Below, one piece after another: positions 32,569 to 46,799 of a DNA stretch of 64,000 bases. The notes beneath the pieces are model-generated. The model was not told the DNA's origin. It did no database searches and was given only the letters and a program-made list of their open reading frames with translations. The stretch covers positions 33,742,698 to 33,806,697 of the forward strand of contig OW121855.1 of assembly GCA_933228895.1 (NCBI GenBank), written 5' to 3'. Source of the stretch: Platycnemis pennipes. Lineage: Eukaryota; Arthropoda; Insecta; Odonata; Platycnemididae. Numbering within the stretch: the first letter of the stretch is position 1; each line of letters begins with the position of its first letter. The position numbers and the translations under genes were made by a program.

Positions 32569-35500
32569 GCCTAAAACCAAAAAGATAAACTATCTGTCAC
32601 CCATAGTTTGCATCAACACGTTCTGTTCATCAGCTGAAGCTTAAAAGGGGTAATTGTATTTGCGTAATTTGATCATAACCATTATAATACATATATCCAC
32701 CATTCTCTTATTTGAGACTTGTAATGTGTGCTCCAATTGGATCTACAGGGGCCACTCATTACTGCAGTTTTTCATCGCGAAAAATCCCCATCCTTTGACT
32801 AAAATTCGCTTTAATGAGTACCTCTCGTTATTACTTCATGCGCGCTCCTCTCCACTCTAAAGTAATAGGGACAGAAAAATCTGAACCTGCCATAAAGGTT
32901 ATATTCATCAGATATCACAGGGTATTTCATTTTTGCAACGAAAACAAGTCCAAACCAAAATCGAATCATTTATATGTTATCCTCCGAGAGTTAAAGGAGA
33001 TGGCTTCAGGTTTTGAATGCTTTAGTTTTTATTCTTAACAAAGGACCACGAGGTAAACGCGGTATAACTATAATTGGCGAATTCGGAATTCATGCATCTA
33101 AAGGGGATGAATTTTTCGTAAGAGTGCTTCATTTTGTACAAAAGAAATAAGAACAATCAAAGGTGTCCAGGCAACATCCGCTGTGATACGTGAACAGAAA
33201 GGAAAAACAATTCAATTTTACTGACAGAAATCGTGATTAAGAAATGGCCTCTCTTAAACTTTTGAGTTCGCTGATGATTTTCCTTTATGCTCCAAATGAA
33301 ATATTGATATTGCCAATGAGTCAAGTCGGGTTCTTTATGTCGTACCCGAGGCGAGGTCAGGTGCGGACATAAAGAAGAGCGAAGGACATTAAGAAGAATT
33401 AAGACTGAACGACTAGTATTTCATTCAGGCTGGAGGATAAAATAGGATTAGGGAATGCGAAACACAATTTTTAAGATTTCTAATCCAGATTTCAAATGGG
33501 TTATATGTTAACTTGTTAGAAATTGGGTAACTTCCTCTACAAATTTCCTAACACTGATAATACTAAAGTGGTGACGCTAGATCTAATGCATTCAACCACT
33601 AATCATACAAAAGCTCCAATTGAATATCAAATAAACATAACACACTACCTTACAGAAATTCAACCACTATTGAATTATGCAGGAAACTCGGAACCTCTAC
33701 AATAGGGCTGCCAGTTACACGAGAAGGTTTCGTTTCCCTTATATTAAGAGAACCAATTAATCGCAGCAATCGAGAAAGATAAGACGAGAGGAAATAACTG
33801 CTACCCGTTAACTACCACGCTGAGAATAGCAAACACGAAGAAATACATCTGAAAATTACTTGCCACACATCATCGAAGATGGAAAATCATCAGAAAAAGA
33901 TTTAACATTTTTGATGGAAACAATTGTTACAGGTCCTCCTAGAACATAAAAGTAGATGCAGTTCTAAGATATAAAGGGAAAATCAAAAATATGTTAACTA
34001 ATTATCTCATTGTTTCGACCAAATACTCTAGGGCTTTTCAATGTCCCCATCACGAAGTAATCTTGAAAAGCCATTTGGGTGAGTCAACAACGTTATTTTT
34101 CATCTATGAAGGGAAAGAGCGTGACCAACAGCGTCTCATAACGTGCTCCAGTGTGCCCTGTCTAATTAACTTTGGCTCACAATATTGCGGCTTGAATGCA
34201 ACAGAGTGCTATGAAATTTTACAAAATTCACTGAGCACGAGTTTCCCTAAGACGATTTAACAGACAGATTACTCACGTCTGCAGACCAGTGACGCGCCCG
34301 CATGGCAACCAAAAGTTCAATACCCGAAGGCCTTCTCGGGCATAGAAATTATACTCATAAAGAAACTAGAAATTGGTATACAGACGACATGCTATCGCTA
34401 TTTACAGCCTCGGGATTGTAAAGCTTATGCGTTAAAAACCAGGGTACCGCAGCTGACTAACGTTGGTCTTGAGATAATATTTTAGTTAGAAGATTCGATA
34501 TAACCTTGGCTATTGGAGCACCTTGGCTAATCTATGACTACTACAACTTTTCAACATTTACAGTTTCTACAGGGCTAACCTATAGGGCTAATAATTCAGA
34601 CCAATAGAAAGAAAATTAGCTCGATGTAATTTAGATATTTATTTCTAACAAAAAGAAGGTTGAATTTGCTAGATATTACCCTTCGTAGGATAGCTAAGAG
34701 GGAAAGCAAAACAGCTAGATAAATCTCATAGCAGAAAACAACTATATACGTGAAAAAATTTGATAATGCTGACAATCGCAATGACCAGCGCTGACATCAC
34801 CAGCAATCTTTATAAAGACAGATGCATGAGAGAAGCCTTTTGTGGCGGAATCGTGTTTACTTTTAGCACCAAAGGGACCCGTCCTGCATAGGAAGTAAAT
34901 GCATACAAAAAACACCGACAGATTACTTGATCGAAAATTCCTCCAGAGAGCACGAAATGGACAAATACTATCCCGATTGCCCTTTCATCACTTTTAACCG
35001 CAGATAAGTATGATAGAGCACAAAAAACTATAGTACTCGCACGCAGGTAAGACGACACAGCGTCAGTTTCGTCACCAAAAAAAAAGTGTGCTAACGAAAT
35101 TCTGATACTTGAGTGGATCCACTCAATCCCCGAACGGTATGCAAATGAAGATACACACCCCTCGTTCGGAACCTCGCTTTTCATATACAAAGCGACGGGC
35201 TGAGCCGTATCATTTCAATCACGGCGACATAAATATCTTCAGACAAGGAGCGTGCCATTCGCGGTCTAAATCCATGGCGTGGGCGCTGATTAAAGACCCT
35301 CGCGGACACTTGACACACGCCAATGGAGCCCGCAATAAAATCCCTGATGATAATGAAAGAGATTGAATGACCCTCCTCCCGATTTTGGCCTCACCCCTGA
35401 ACTCACGCAAGCTCCATCGCGGTGCCGACAATATTTCCCACCACATTTATCCCCCATTTTTGGATACCAAAATATTTTCTTCATTCCTTCGTCCGAAGTC

Positions 35501-38500
35501 TTAGAAATAAAAGCACTGCCAACGTCAGCGCGTAGCAATCCATTCTGAATAAACTATCTTTCCTTTTTCGCGATTGCTCGTTTGGCCTGGGCTCATGTAA
35601 ATTGCCCACTGAATGGATTTCCCACCGAGCGATAAAACACTGTCCACCTCAGATAACAATACGACCACTCATTTTAAAAATAAATTACGATCGTAAAATA
35701 TAACTGAAAATAAGATTAATGATTGTTTATCATCATTTTAAAACACGCTCAGGAACATAAGGTTGTACAAATCATTATATTCCATTTAGTTTTAGCACTA
35801 AAGGTACATCAATCTTATAGATCTCATCAAACATTACCTTTCCGAGTCAAAGGACCTTTGTAATAAAAAAAATCTGGACTGAGCCACTAATGTTTAATTA
35901 TGGCCTTAACTTGAATAATTCGCGCAAAATCAGCAACTGATAACTTCATTGAGGACCGAATGCTAGATAGTTTTCATTATTACACTCATTAAATCACCAT
36001 TTTCGTTTTCGATTTGATGAACATTAATCATCCCCATCTCCTATACTGTGGGAAATTGAACTATCTACTGCAGTAACCTGATGATCAACACTGAGTACAC
36101 TAAAGAAAATGCTTTTTCTGGCAATCAAATTTATGACATCCGCCAATAATCACTTTTTCCGTTAGCCATGTCATAAGTTTGTAACAGAATGAATATTGTT
36201 TCCAAGGGGAATAGAGATTATTTAAAATAATGGAGCAACGCAGCACCACTTAAACGAATGTCCATAGTTCCTGGTATTAATTTTACTTCTAAGTAGAATG
36301 AATTAAGTTCCCGAATATATCATAGGTCAATACGTACATTCTGTTATTCGATTTTTTCTCTCCATTAGAGACTGAAGAAATAGTGAAAAAAGAAACTGTT
36401 TACTGCAGTAAAATATCTACTTTTCAATTTTAAAAATGTTTACCTTGATCAAGAGTTCATGTTATTCCTTTTTTGCCGCGAGGTCATTTTTTTAAGATAT
36501 GCGATTTTCTTGTTCTTAAAAAAATCACACACCTTGAAAATCGGGTAATAATTGGAATTTAATCTTAATGCTCGTCCACAATCGCAGTTAAGTAATAGTT
36601 TCGTAGTTTTTACAGACGTATGAGCATAAAGGTGGTAAAATGAAGGAATTTGATGAAATAATAAACCTGAGATCTCTCTGATTAAGATGGTTTACAACAT
36701 AGGTGCGCCGGGGAACAAATTGCTACGGTTTCGATATCTTGATGATATGTAAAATATCAATTCAACGATTACAGTGGTTTGACCGTCCCACAGACATGCT
36801 TTCAAACTGATCTTTCAGATCAGATTGTTCGATGATAAAAAAATAATTCTCAATGGAAAAAAATATCAAACATCCCGATACATCGATGTACGCGCTGCCT
36901 ACCCGATAAGAAGGGAGTGGTCAGCCATGGAGAATGTACGATGGAGATGTAAGCGAACATCTCTCGCTACGCATACAATGCAGATCGCTGGCGCTCCGGA
37001 GCATCTCTACGTCTTCTTTCCGCCTGGGGTTGGGGTGAGATGAGAGAGTGGGAGGTGTAGCCGCGAGGGAAGGGTTATCTTCCTTCTCGTGGATATCCGT
37101 TGAGAGGGAGAGTGTCCTCTGAGAGAGGCAACTCGGGAGATCCAACCCTTCCTTCTCTCCTCGGCCCACGCGGAATCACTCCATTCATACCTGTGCTCGC
37201 GCCCTCCCCCCTCTCCCGCTATCGCCATTCCTTCTGGGCCCGCCGCCGTCCGGACCCGCTTCGAAATGGGCTCACCAAAATGTCCTGCTGGACGCTTCCC
37301 GCTGCGATCCCCGCTCTGATCGATGCCTCCCATCACAATGGGAGAGTACTTGGAGCGGGACTTTCTCATTTGGCTCCCTCCCTCCATCCCACCTCTCTCC
37401 AAACCCCGGACCATAAATTTCAGAGCTCCGACTCGCCGCGCTCGCTTGATGACCGTGGAACCGCCTTATTGTCCGACTGGAACCTCCCGTCTCAACCTCT
37501 CTTACGCCTATACCTTCCCCCCTAAGACGGACTCTCTCGCACGATGAATAGCGACGGAGACAGTACTCGCTGCTGCGGTTTATTTCTTGGCGCCTCCTCC
37601 CCTGCTTCGCTCCATACCTCACCTTCCGATTCGGCCCAACCCTTAAGGCTCTCGTTTAGCACGGGGGCGATAACTCCGTCACCACGCGGTCCATGAGACT
37701 CACGAAAGGGGGTCTTGCCATAAATGGTTCGCTCCATTGCGCCGGGCATTTTAAAATGCACGCAAAATTTATCGATGAGGATTTTTTCGCCAATGATTAC
37801 CATTGAAAGGGCATCGAATCGGTGCATGCTAGGGTAGCATGAAGAAAGTAAGGGATTTAACAAAAACCATCCTAGGATCTGCACTCGTGCTAAATTCGGC
37901 CTTGTTGGCGATGACCATCAAAATGCGTTCAGATATGAAAAAAATCAATATTTTTATCGTTATAATTATCATTGGATGAAAAAACCCGTAGAAAAAACTT
38001 AATTTTTACAGGTGGAACCTGAAGTTTTTTTCTATTCGTTTTTCCATTCAACATGGGATTCCACAGCCTCGGCCTCAACAATCCACTTCATAATTATTAA
38101 TGAAATTGCAATCAGCCATCGTTGACACGAAGTAGAAGATGTAAGTAGACGATGAGACAAATGATGATGGTTGTTACCGCTGTCATCATTTACATGTGCC
38201 ACCGGAATTCATTTGAAAGTGCACTCAGTAAAATGAGTGAGCTCAGGAACTATAAAGAGAATTGTTTTAGCCAAAGCAATCGGCGAAAAGGAGACAAAAT
38301 CCGAATAATACAAAAACAAGTAATGATGAACATATACTTCATTATAAATGATGGAATGGTAATTTGAGGAGACTAGAATGCCCAGAAAGTCGTTTCCTTC
38401 TTTGGGACGATTTTTTGTATTGTATTCAAAAAAAATTAAAATTTCATGCATCCACAAGCACTTTGAGTTGAGCACTTGAACAAATTGGATGAAATAAATA

Positions 38501-39247
38501 CCTTAAGAGAAATTGCTAAAATAAATTATCCAGTTCTTTTCTCAATAGCCTGAAAAATTGCATCTATGAATTAAGTTAATTTACAATTTTTGTGTCCGTG
38601 ATTATTGGGTCATTACTGTCATGCCGGATATATTCACGGTATGGAGAATATTTTAAGGTGCGGTTTCATAATTAGACGTTTAATATTCACTGAGTTTGCG
38701 CTTTTTTGCAGAAAACGGTCAAGCCAACTGATATTGTTTATCTGATATCCTTTTCTTAAACAGGAGTTTCGACTACCGCCACAGTAATTTAACGTTTACA
38801 TAAACTTGTATTTGACGTTAACGAGACATTATAAAACCGGACCTGTATGCCTAAGTAATTATCAGGCCTTTGTGTGACTGACTTAGCAATTGTGGAAAGC
38901 TTTACACTCATAAAATATATTCGCTAGAAGAGCTCTAAATAGCGCTCACAAGAATTAGTCAAACTGAGGATATACAATAGGTAATTTATGGGCAGGTATG
39001 CTGTCCATAAATTGAGTCATAGTGCTACCTTCTGTCGCGTTATCAACGTAAAATTTTATTAGTGATGAGCGATATATCACAAACAGTGAAGAAGCCACAG
39101 ATATGTAAAAGTAACATTCACAACCTGAGACTCCGTTCCGGCGAAACCTGTGAATTGTGATTAGCATCTGCGATTTATGGCATTGCTGCTGTCAACTGCC
39201 GCACGTAACACTATGCGATTGAGATAAAGTACATTGTAAGCACTGAT
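32569..39247. other. Unassigned sequence; GC-rich part at 36960-37720
   Basis: No gene recognised in 6.7 kb. 36960-37720 is GC- and CpG-rich with overlapping frames on both strands (up to 141 codons) without domains; TACATCGATGTA lies just before it (36887-36898). A hairpin with 8-9 bp arms (TTTATGTC/GACATAAA) occurs at about 33334-33377. The rest is AT-rich. Confidence 0.35.
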
Positions 39248-39650
39248 TAGTCTGTGATTGTATTGTGACTGTTTCAACAGCCAACATCCATAGTGGGGAA
39301 AAGGAGGAAAACCAGTGGACTTTTTTTATCATTATATTTCAAGTGACCATTTAAGGAGATGAATTATATTTTTCATCCATGCATGCTTTTTTGAAGAAAC
39401 ATCTTCAAAAGTTAATGATTAAAATTGTTTAAGTGTTATGATGTTATTGTTCATGATACTTGCTCGAGAGTCTTCATAAACGTTTGAAGATGCTTATTCA
39501 AATAAATATGTATATGGCTGAGAAATACGAAAATTGCTCTCCTTAAATGTTAACTTTAAATTAAATAACTAAAACAAGTTCACTGGTTTTCCTCCTTTTA
39601 TCCATTTTGAACGTTGGAAGTTCAAACAATCACAATACAATCACAGACTA
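39248..39650. mobile_element. MITE-like element with 74-bp terminal inverted repeats
   Basis: 39248-39321 and 39577-39650 are inverted repeats with roughly 80 percent identity; both begin TAGTCTGTGATTGTATTGTG and both include AAAAGGAGGAAAACCAGTG. The ends are flanked by TA (39248-39249, 39649-39650), which fits a TA target duplication as in Tc1/mariner-type elements, although TA could also be part of the repeat. The 255-base interior is AT-rich with an inner inverted pair (CATCTTCAAA/TTTGAAGATG) and has no transposase. A nonautonomous DNA transposon is the best explanation. Confidence 0.75.
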
Positions 39651-41243
39651 ATGTGCTCATGGTGTGCAATGTGCAGTGTGTTTTACAACGGTAATTCAGT
39701 TGATATGGTGTTTATTTATAACTACTCCGTCGATATAATTTTTCCAAGGCTAGGCATGCATGTGATTACCAAAGAAGCACACCAGTTCACTTACTTGTAT
39801 TAGTACCATTACATACTGACGTCGACATAAATACATCTGGTGCAAACAAGATGAACTATACATATATCGCAAACAATGAGAAGGAACTCGAAGCGTTTAC
39901 CGTATTTACAAATAGACAGCGAAAATAAACGGAGAAGCGAAGAATGAGGAAATTAAAGCTTTTCGATAGTGTTGTTTTAACCAAAGCATAAATAACTGTT
40001 TCTGCTCTCGGCTACATCGATGGCTCTCAAAGCAAGGGCGTGCTCCTAATTGGGCCTTTCACCAGCGTATTCGTAGATCGGTTGGTGGCTGAGATTTATT
40101 GCTAAAGAGAGCTAATAATTGTAATTAGTTTTCTTACGTACCCATTCATTGGTACTTATCTCTCTCAAACTACTATACCTCATTAAAGGCATCAAAGCTT
40201 CTCTGGCAAGAAAGCTACAACGCGGTAAAAAATACCACGTCTTGGAGTTGGTGTTCTCAAGGCGTAAAAACTACTGTTCAACCAGGTGGTAAGTAACACT
40301 AAGGGAAGACAGGCTTACTTAAATAATTCCTGCAACATAATTAGGAGATGCATTGGCAGTCATTCACGATTTTGAAATGGCAGCGTATTATCACCATGAT
40401 AAATAAAACTGGGCATGAGTCCCACAAAAACGTTATTTTACCATGATTCTTGAAGTTGGATGACAGTTCATAATTTGTCAAAACTAAGGAGGAAAGCCAT
40501 GGTATTTGGGCTCATAATATATAATTACATCAAAGATTATTTGTTGCCAGTACATACTACAAACCCGACCGTGTATGGTTTATAGCTCAACTCGGATACA
40601 ACTACGTGTGCGCGATTCGAAAGGCTGTTAACCTAAAGCTTATCATTGTCAATCCAGGAAAAATATTTATCCGCCGTAAGTGTTTTGAAAATATCACGAT
40701 ACACGAGGTAATACAACATAAGTCATTGAAAAATCAATGCCCTTTTAGGTAAAACTCACGAACAACGAAAAAATACTCAGGGGACAAAACTGAGAAATTC
40801 CTTCGAAAATGTCAGACATATTCTTTTGCAAGAGTTCGAAAATGAAGGATGCCGCTTCAAATTTCTTGGTGTTAGAAGAAGAACAATAGAAAACAAATGA
40901 AACGCTACTGAGAACTAATTATGGAATCAATCAATATTGTAATAATACTGTAAACCACAAGGCACAGATGGGGCAGAATTCGAGCCTAATAGACTGTGGA
41001 TGCAGTGTTTATGTGGTCCTAATCACATTAAATACTTCCAAGAAAACAGAGACAAGACTCAATTGGGCAAAATTGATCAGGTTAAAAAGACTTTGATCAA
41101 TGAACAGTATGATGATGCTAAGAACTAAAACTGAAAAAACAGCGGAACATTGAGAGGAAAAATTTGATGATAGGATGATACGAAGTAAGATGGTATGAGA
41201 GCTTGAACCTATGTCATAATGCAACCCATAGCTCATTAAGACG
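39651..41243. other. Unassigned AT-rich sequence
   Basis: No gene or repeat family recognised. Confidence 0.45.
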
Positions 41244-41289
41244 GGGAAGTAGAGTTGTAGAATGCAGGGAAGTAGAGTTGTAGAATGCA
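41244..41289 (+). repeat. Perfect tandem duplication of 23 bp
   Basis: GGGAAGTAGAGTTGTAGAAT plus GCA occurs twice head to tail (41244-41266, 41267-41289) with no difference, so the duplication is recent or maintained. Confidence 0.85.
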
Positions 41290-44200
41290 ACCTAAGATTT
41301 ATGACGGTAAGCATAGAATCACTCTGGCCATTGAATATTAGCCCTATTAGCTGCCAAATTGACCATTAGATGGAAATGTGAATAGATCGAGGAATCAATA
41401 GACACCTTGAGATATGGGTTATCTATCGGACCGGAGAGTATTAGTTGGAGAAAGTATAGTAAAGTGTTAAAAGAAGTGAGAAAACAAATATTAATCGCCC
41501 ATAACATTGGTGCATTTAGCGGTAGGAGAACACGAACGCGACGCGGTAAAACACTCATGATAATATGTAGCGAAATTAGATCATAATTTTTCTTAGTATG
41601 TTCCATTCGTATTTCTCGTCTTACCCATCATGTATCCTCGAAGACTCATTTTGACCATACAAGAATGCTCGTTTATAGTATAATATTCCTTCAATCGTTT
41701 GATGGCAGCATAATTTATTCAGAAATAGGGAAAGATTAGCTAACATCCAGAGATAGAGGAATGTAATACAATCATAGTTGAACAACATTGCATTTGCACC
41801 AAAAATTTAAACTTATAATTTGGCCAACGAGGAGAGAAAACAAATTTTTACATCCAATATAAAATATTTCCAATTATACCCCACACAACTTTAAGAAATT
41901 TATGAGCACAGACAGGCAGCGAAAGTTGTGCTACGCAGCTATTTGAATGATTTCGAATGTTTACTAATTGCATCATGTCTTCGATGGCAAAGCAAACTAA
42001 ACCTCTCTTCCCGAACATTGCTGCGTCCCCCTTCTTTCTTGAGGTGATCATATGAATGCCTCCACTTTCTCCTTTTCCAATCTCGCATTTCATTCAACAT
42101 CGACAGCATTTCCTTCCTCTTTGTCCTTCACGTTTTCTTTATCATTCCCATCACCCTTATCCTTGTCAGCCCAATGCGCCAACTCTAAACAACAACGCTT
42201 TACGATGAAATGTAAAATGGAAGGGTAATACAATAGTTAAGGGGAAAATTATAGTTTGGCTTCACTACATAATCGGCCGTTACTTTCACAGTTAATCCCA
42301 AAGCTGTAACGGTATAAACAATGTGACATCATTTGAAAAAAAAATATTTTCTGGTTGGTTATACCTTTACCGATTAGCTATTACCGATAATGTTACCTAA
42401 CGCTTACCAGGGCCAATAGCATAGTCTTTCGGAGACCAACAATGATGTAAACAAAATTAGTCTCAAGATATAATTAACATTAAAACGAATGTATGTTTTC
42501 CTCCTCACTATGAACTGCCCTGAACGTTTTCCTGGCCGTGGAGTTAAAAATAAATATTTCGAAAATTCATATAAAGAAAGGAAAGAAAATCTGCAAAGCG
42601 TAACTACCTTAGAACTACAAACAAGAATCTTTGCAGCAGCGGTCTTGGGAGATATGTACTTCGAAAAAAAAATTCGGAGCGTAGTTTATTTCCCTTTCCC
42701 AAGAATTTCAATTTTCAAGGCATACGAGAAATTGTGGATAGCTGCCAATAAATGCTATATTAATTGCTTCTAACATCGAATTACTTCATTGGTATTTGAG
42801 CTTGACGATCAATGGATGACGGGCGGGTAATAAAATCGAAATAATTTCTCTTGATGATTTCCGAGGCCCCAGCCCATTCACGTCCGATTCCGTGAGAGGT
42901 GACCTCCCTGATTTCAAATGATTCCCCTTTCGACCCACTCACAGGGAGACTAGCGACTAGATAAAAGAATGGCCAAAGCTTCATCCCCCGCACGACTGAA
43001 TGATCCGGCCTCCAGTTGAGAGGCGGTAATCACTGCGTCCGAGGGAGGTTCAAAATATCCGCCAATTACATCGATAAGTTTATTACCCACGGATAATTAC
43101 GGCATCGCGGGGCCATGAAAAGGGAATGCACATGCACAAAGTGTGGGAATGGTTGGACGAGCGGGTTCATGCTTTGGATATAAACGTGCACCATATACTT
43201 TTCCCCTTTTTTCCTAGATTTGAACCGGAGACTTTCCCTCCCACGCAGAACGGAGAGACGCCCAGCGCTCGCTGAAAAGGCACAAGGGCGAAAGGAGGAT
43301 TGATAGCTCTGGGAACAAATTACGAGCGGAAGGGCGTGCAACCTTTTCCCCGTCCACCTGGCCGCGTTCGCAAGAGCGAGTCCTCCTTAGCTCGAATGCA
43401 AATGGGTCCAAGCGGAAAAAAATGGGACGCCCAGGAGTTGATACAGCTTTTAACGCACGCACACCGAAGTGTTGCCGATCTACTGCCGGGGTAAAAAAAT
43501 GTTGGTTATAAAATGGGATCCGCTGCTTTCTCTCGCGAAATATTGACTGTCTCCAAAGAGGAAGGCGGCAGAATCGGATCAAAGATGCCTGGCTACCGTT
43601 GAGACAGACTTGAGTTTCTTGTGTCGAGTTCCTAACACTATGCTTCTCTCGGGTGGTGTAATAGTCCACATTTCACTATTCCGACACTGGATGAAAGGCC
43701 CTCCATATCCTAATCTCCATCTAGACAGTGATATTTTGGATGCCATGAGCTGGTAAGAAACCGCGGGCAGAACTGGAAAATGAAAAGTCACCTGCCATAA
43801 ATTTCCGGGACCCTCATGTTCTTTGGAACTTGTGCCTGGAAAGTGATTTCCTCACCAATCAAATTTGACTCCAAAAACGTAGTACACACTTAGCATTAAT
43901 GCTTTTAGTGAAAATCGCTGAAACGCGGAACCAAGCTTTCCTTCGCGCTCAGCAGTATAAGCAATAATTACTTCTTACGAATTCTGTGATGAATAAAATA
44001 TCTTTTCGTCGAGTGGTACGTAGTGGCAACAAATTTCTTACAGCAGCTGTACCAGTAAAGGAATTTGATGTAATACTCAAGGCAAGGAGGTAGGAGCAAT
44101 AAATAAAGACCAATGACATTGCGATGGCCATGTTAGGAGAGTGTTAAGTAAGCGAGGAAGCAGAAGGAAGGGAATAGACTTTTTCGATAATTTGTTTAGA

Positions 44201-44300
44201 GACAGGAAACATATGGGTGTTATGTAAAAAAAGAGTTGAATTCGGTTGTAGGAATTATTTATGTTAATTATTTGTCCATTAAAATCTTCACACATCATAT
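41290..44300. other. Unassigned; moderately GC-rich at 43040-43500
   Basis: No gene recognised. The 151-codon minus frame at 43214-43669 overlaps other frames and shows no domain. A short plus frame (42489-42773, 94 codons) also has no known motif. Confidence 0.4.
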
Positions 44301-44339
44301 TTGGCACAACATCCACCATTATGGTGGATGTTATGCCAA
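44301..44339. repeat. Near-perfect hairpin
   Basis: TTGGCACAACATCCACCA and TGGTGGATGTTATGCCAA form an 18-bp stem with one mismatch around a 3-base loop TTA. TTATGGTGGAG follows again at 44340-44352, a partial third copy. Such tight hairpins may be relics of small inverted-repeat elements. Confidence 0.85.
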
Positions 44340-44352
44340 TGTTATGGTGGAG

Positions 44353-45639
44353 GTATTTGCACAACAGGCATAGAGTATTGTTTCCCAAGGACAAAAGAGA
44401 GCAATAGTTCACTCCAACATAGTTATACGTATTATACGAAGAATCCAGGAACACTATTCTAACGAAATGGGACTGAATGTTTGATAATTTCTGCCATTTT
44501 TCGTGAAGAGTAGATAACAGCAGCGGACAGCAATCACATTATAGAACACCTTGTGGTATTATGTATTCCATCCCGAATATTGTACCAAAGAAAACAATTA
44601 GCGCGCAGATAAATCAAACTTTCTAGTATAAAATAATTTCTGTATACTTATATACGACATATTTTCGTCGGTTATACTCTCCTTATGATGCATTATTGTA
44701 ATTGGAAATATACTCTATTTTGCTACTGACCCATGAATTCATATCCCTACTGCCAGTTCACTTGAATAGGAGTTGAGGTGCTTACTTGGCCTGACAAATG
44801 CATTGGAAGTGAGGAAATGGTGTGAGACGAATGCAGCTATTATTTTTTTTTTACGAAGAAACGCAGAGTTGAATAAATAAAAAAGGCGACATAGGGAGGA
44901 AAGAAGGGAAAATCGCATTCACAATATAAAAAAACCACGCATTCTTCTGAACCTGCCGGTTGGGTTTGGACGAAAACAAAATCGAGAGGTGGAAAGAGTT
45001 ACGGCATCAAATACGTACTTATTCCCACAACGGAAAAGGAAAAATAAGTCTGTTGTTATTCGCCCCTTGAGTGTCGAGCCTCCTGCCGGAAGTCTATGCA
45101 AGTCGACTACCAGCTTCGAAATCTCTCTCTTCCTCCGATCTTCTGTCGAAACTGCTGCCACAATAGTTTTCTCTTCTCATCTCACCAGTCATAAATGCAA
45201 CATATCAACACTAAACAGTTAATTCTGACCCTAGACGCGTCCATAAATTACTTCGAATGCTTTGACGCCAGAATAGAATTGAGGAAAGTACACCGTGAAA
45301 CCGTGAGAAGGACAAAAGGAAGGGTGTATATCACTAACATCGGAGTAGGTTTGACTGTTGTTCTCATCCCTCGATTTAATTTTGCCTAAGTTCGTCCAAA
45401 GCATTCTTGACCAAAATCTGGATCGAGACTGATGTCATCCGACGGCCGTGATAAACTTGTACCGGCTATACGAAGTCCATTTCTACACAAGGTATCATTT
45501 AGCGCCCTCCTATAGAATTCAATAGATGCATTTAAGTATAGAATAATTGCACATAGGTACCTAAAGTCAGCGTTCCTACGATACCAGCAGCTATACTATA
45601 CTGTTTCAATATTGCGACACAAGGTGGTTTCCATAGCGC
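44353..45639. other. Unassigned sequence
   Basis: No gene or repeat recognised. Confidence 0.45.
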
Positions 45640-45650
45640 GCAACTTGAAT

Positions 45651-45818
45651 CAGTCACTCACTCGGTGATTCAACCCGAAGGTTGGATTGGATAGGTGAGG
45701 GTAGAGCTCATCCCGGACTAAGCCGGCGTTCGGGGGCGTCCAAAGGCTTCACCCGGATTTGAACCGGACCCTACGATCAGAAGCCAAGCGCTCTACCCAC
45801 TAGGCCACCACGCTCCCT
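45651..45818 (-). mobile_element. tRNA-derived SINE, family of 47843-48096, internally shorter
   Basis: On the minus strand the A box TGGCCTAGTGGGTAGAGCG (45790-45808) and the B box region CCGGTTCAAATCCGGGTG (45751-45768) are followed by the 3' part GTCCGGGATGAGCTCTACCC, TCACCTATCCAA and CTTCGGGTTGAAT. The 3' part matches the copy at 47843 closely, while about 85 bases of the middle are absent. The insertion is flanked by the 11-bp direct repeat GCAACTTGAAT (45640-45650, 45819-45829). Polymerase III would read it from the internal boxes. The T-arm still pairs. Confidence 0.85.
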
Positions 45819-45829
45819 GCAACTTGAAT

Positions 45830-46799
45830 AAAAGAACAATTAACATTAAGGGTGACTTTGGCTGGAAACTAATTGTTATCTCCATGAAAACAATTCAGTT
45901 TCAACTGCTGCCACAGAAATGCATTTCCTTAATATAAAAGAAACATTTATCTACATATTGAAATATTGAAATGAGGGATCGCAACACGAGCGCGATGATT
46001 CCTTATTTCATTTCTCTACGATTCCGACGAGAGGAGGAAATTTACTAATAGTCTAGTTTCTATCTCCTTACAAATTTTCCTATCAACGACTACGAATTGA
46101 AAACTTGAGAAGAGGGAACAAAAAGGAAAATATCGAACTCAGTGATACATGCTCCCGCTACAAATCGTGATGGCATACAAAGGGCACAAAAGAACTCCTT
46201 GTTGCGGTTAATTCAAGTAGACAGCCGTCCAAAGAAATACAGATAATGGTCCAAAAGGAAGAAAGTGTATGAAATTAGTGGATAACTGATTTCAGCAGCA
46301 GTAGCATTTGAGTTTTAGGTGCTCCAACGGATGAGGTAATATCGCGTTATTATCCTATTATCTCTCACTATACGCGATAACACTCGCGTATTATCTCTCA
46401 CTCACACACATCAAATTCGGATGCATCAGCGATTGAGAATCAAATTAGACAGAAAAAGACTTAAAAAACTGCTATCCGCGGTTAAATCTTGAGATTTTCG
46501 CCAGAAGCGATAAGTCATTAATGAAGTGCCGAGCAGGTTTTACTGTTAGGATTAGTGATGGAAAAGTAAATATGCAAATAGCATACACTTGCTCAGTCTT
46601 TGTTGAACCATTTGACAATATCATAGGCCCATGGTTCACTTTCTTCCCATTCTTAAAAATAAATACTTTTTTCGAACACCATATTTATCGACATTGGTGC
46701 CCATAGGAGGCAGACCTGTCGGAGAAATGAAGCTTTTTCACCCAGAGGTACTCGAAAACCTAATGGATGGAAATTTCTCGAGGAAGTGACACGAGTGGT
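45830..46799. other. Unassigned sequence
   Basis: No gene or repeat recognised apart from short repeats of ATTATCTCTCAC near 46355-46405. Confidence 0.4.

Noticed and set aside
34281..34345. tRNA-like string GCATGGCAACCAAAAGTTCAA
   Set aside because: Spacing of the presumed boxes is too short and no cloverleaf pairing is possible.
36721..36760. Possible ninth hairpin module (GTTTCGATATCTTGATGATA)
   Set aside because: On the minus strand GATATCGAAAC is present but CTGAWGAT is not, and no AATAAA or arm follows.
43214..43669. 151-codon minus-strand ORF
   Set aside because: No domain, overlapping frames on both strands, no start or splice context that favours it.
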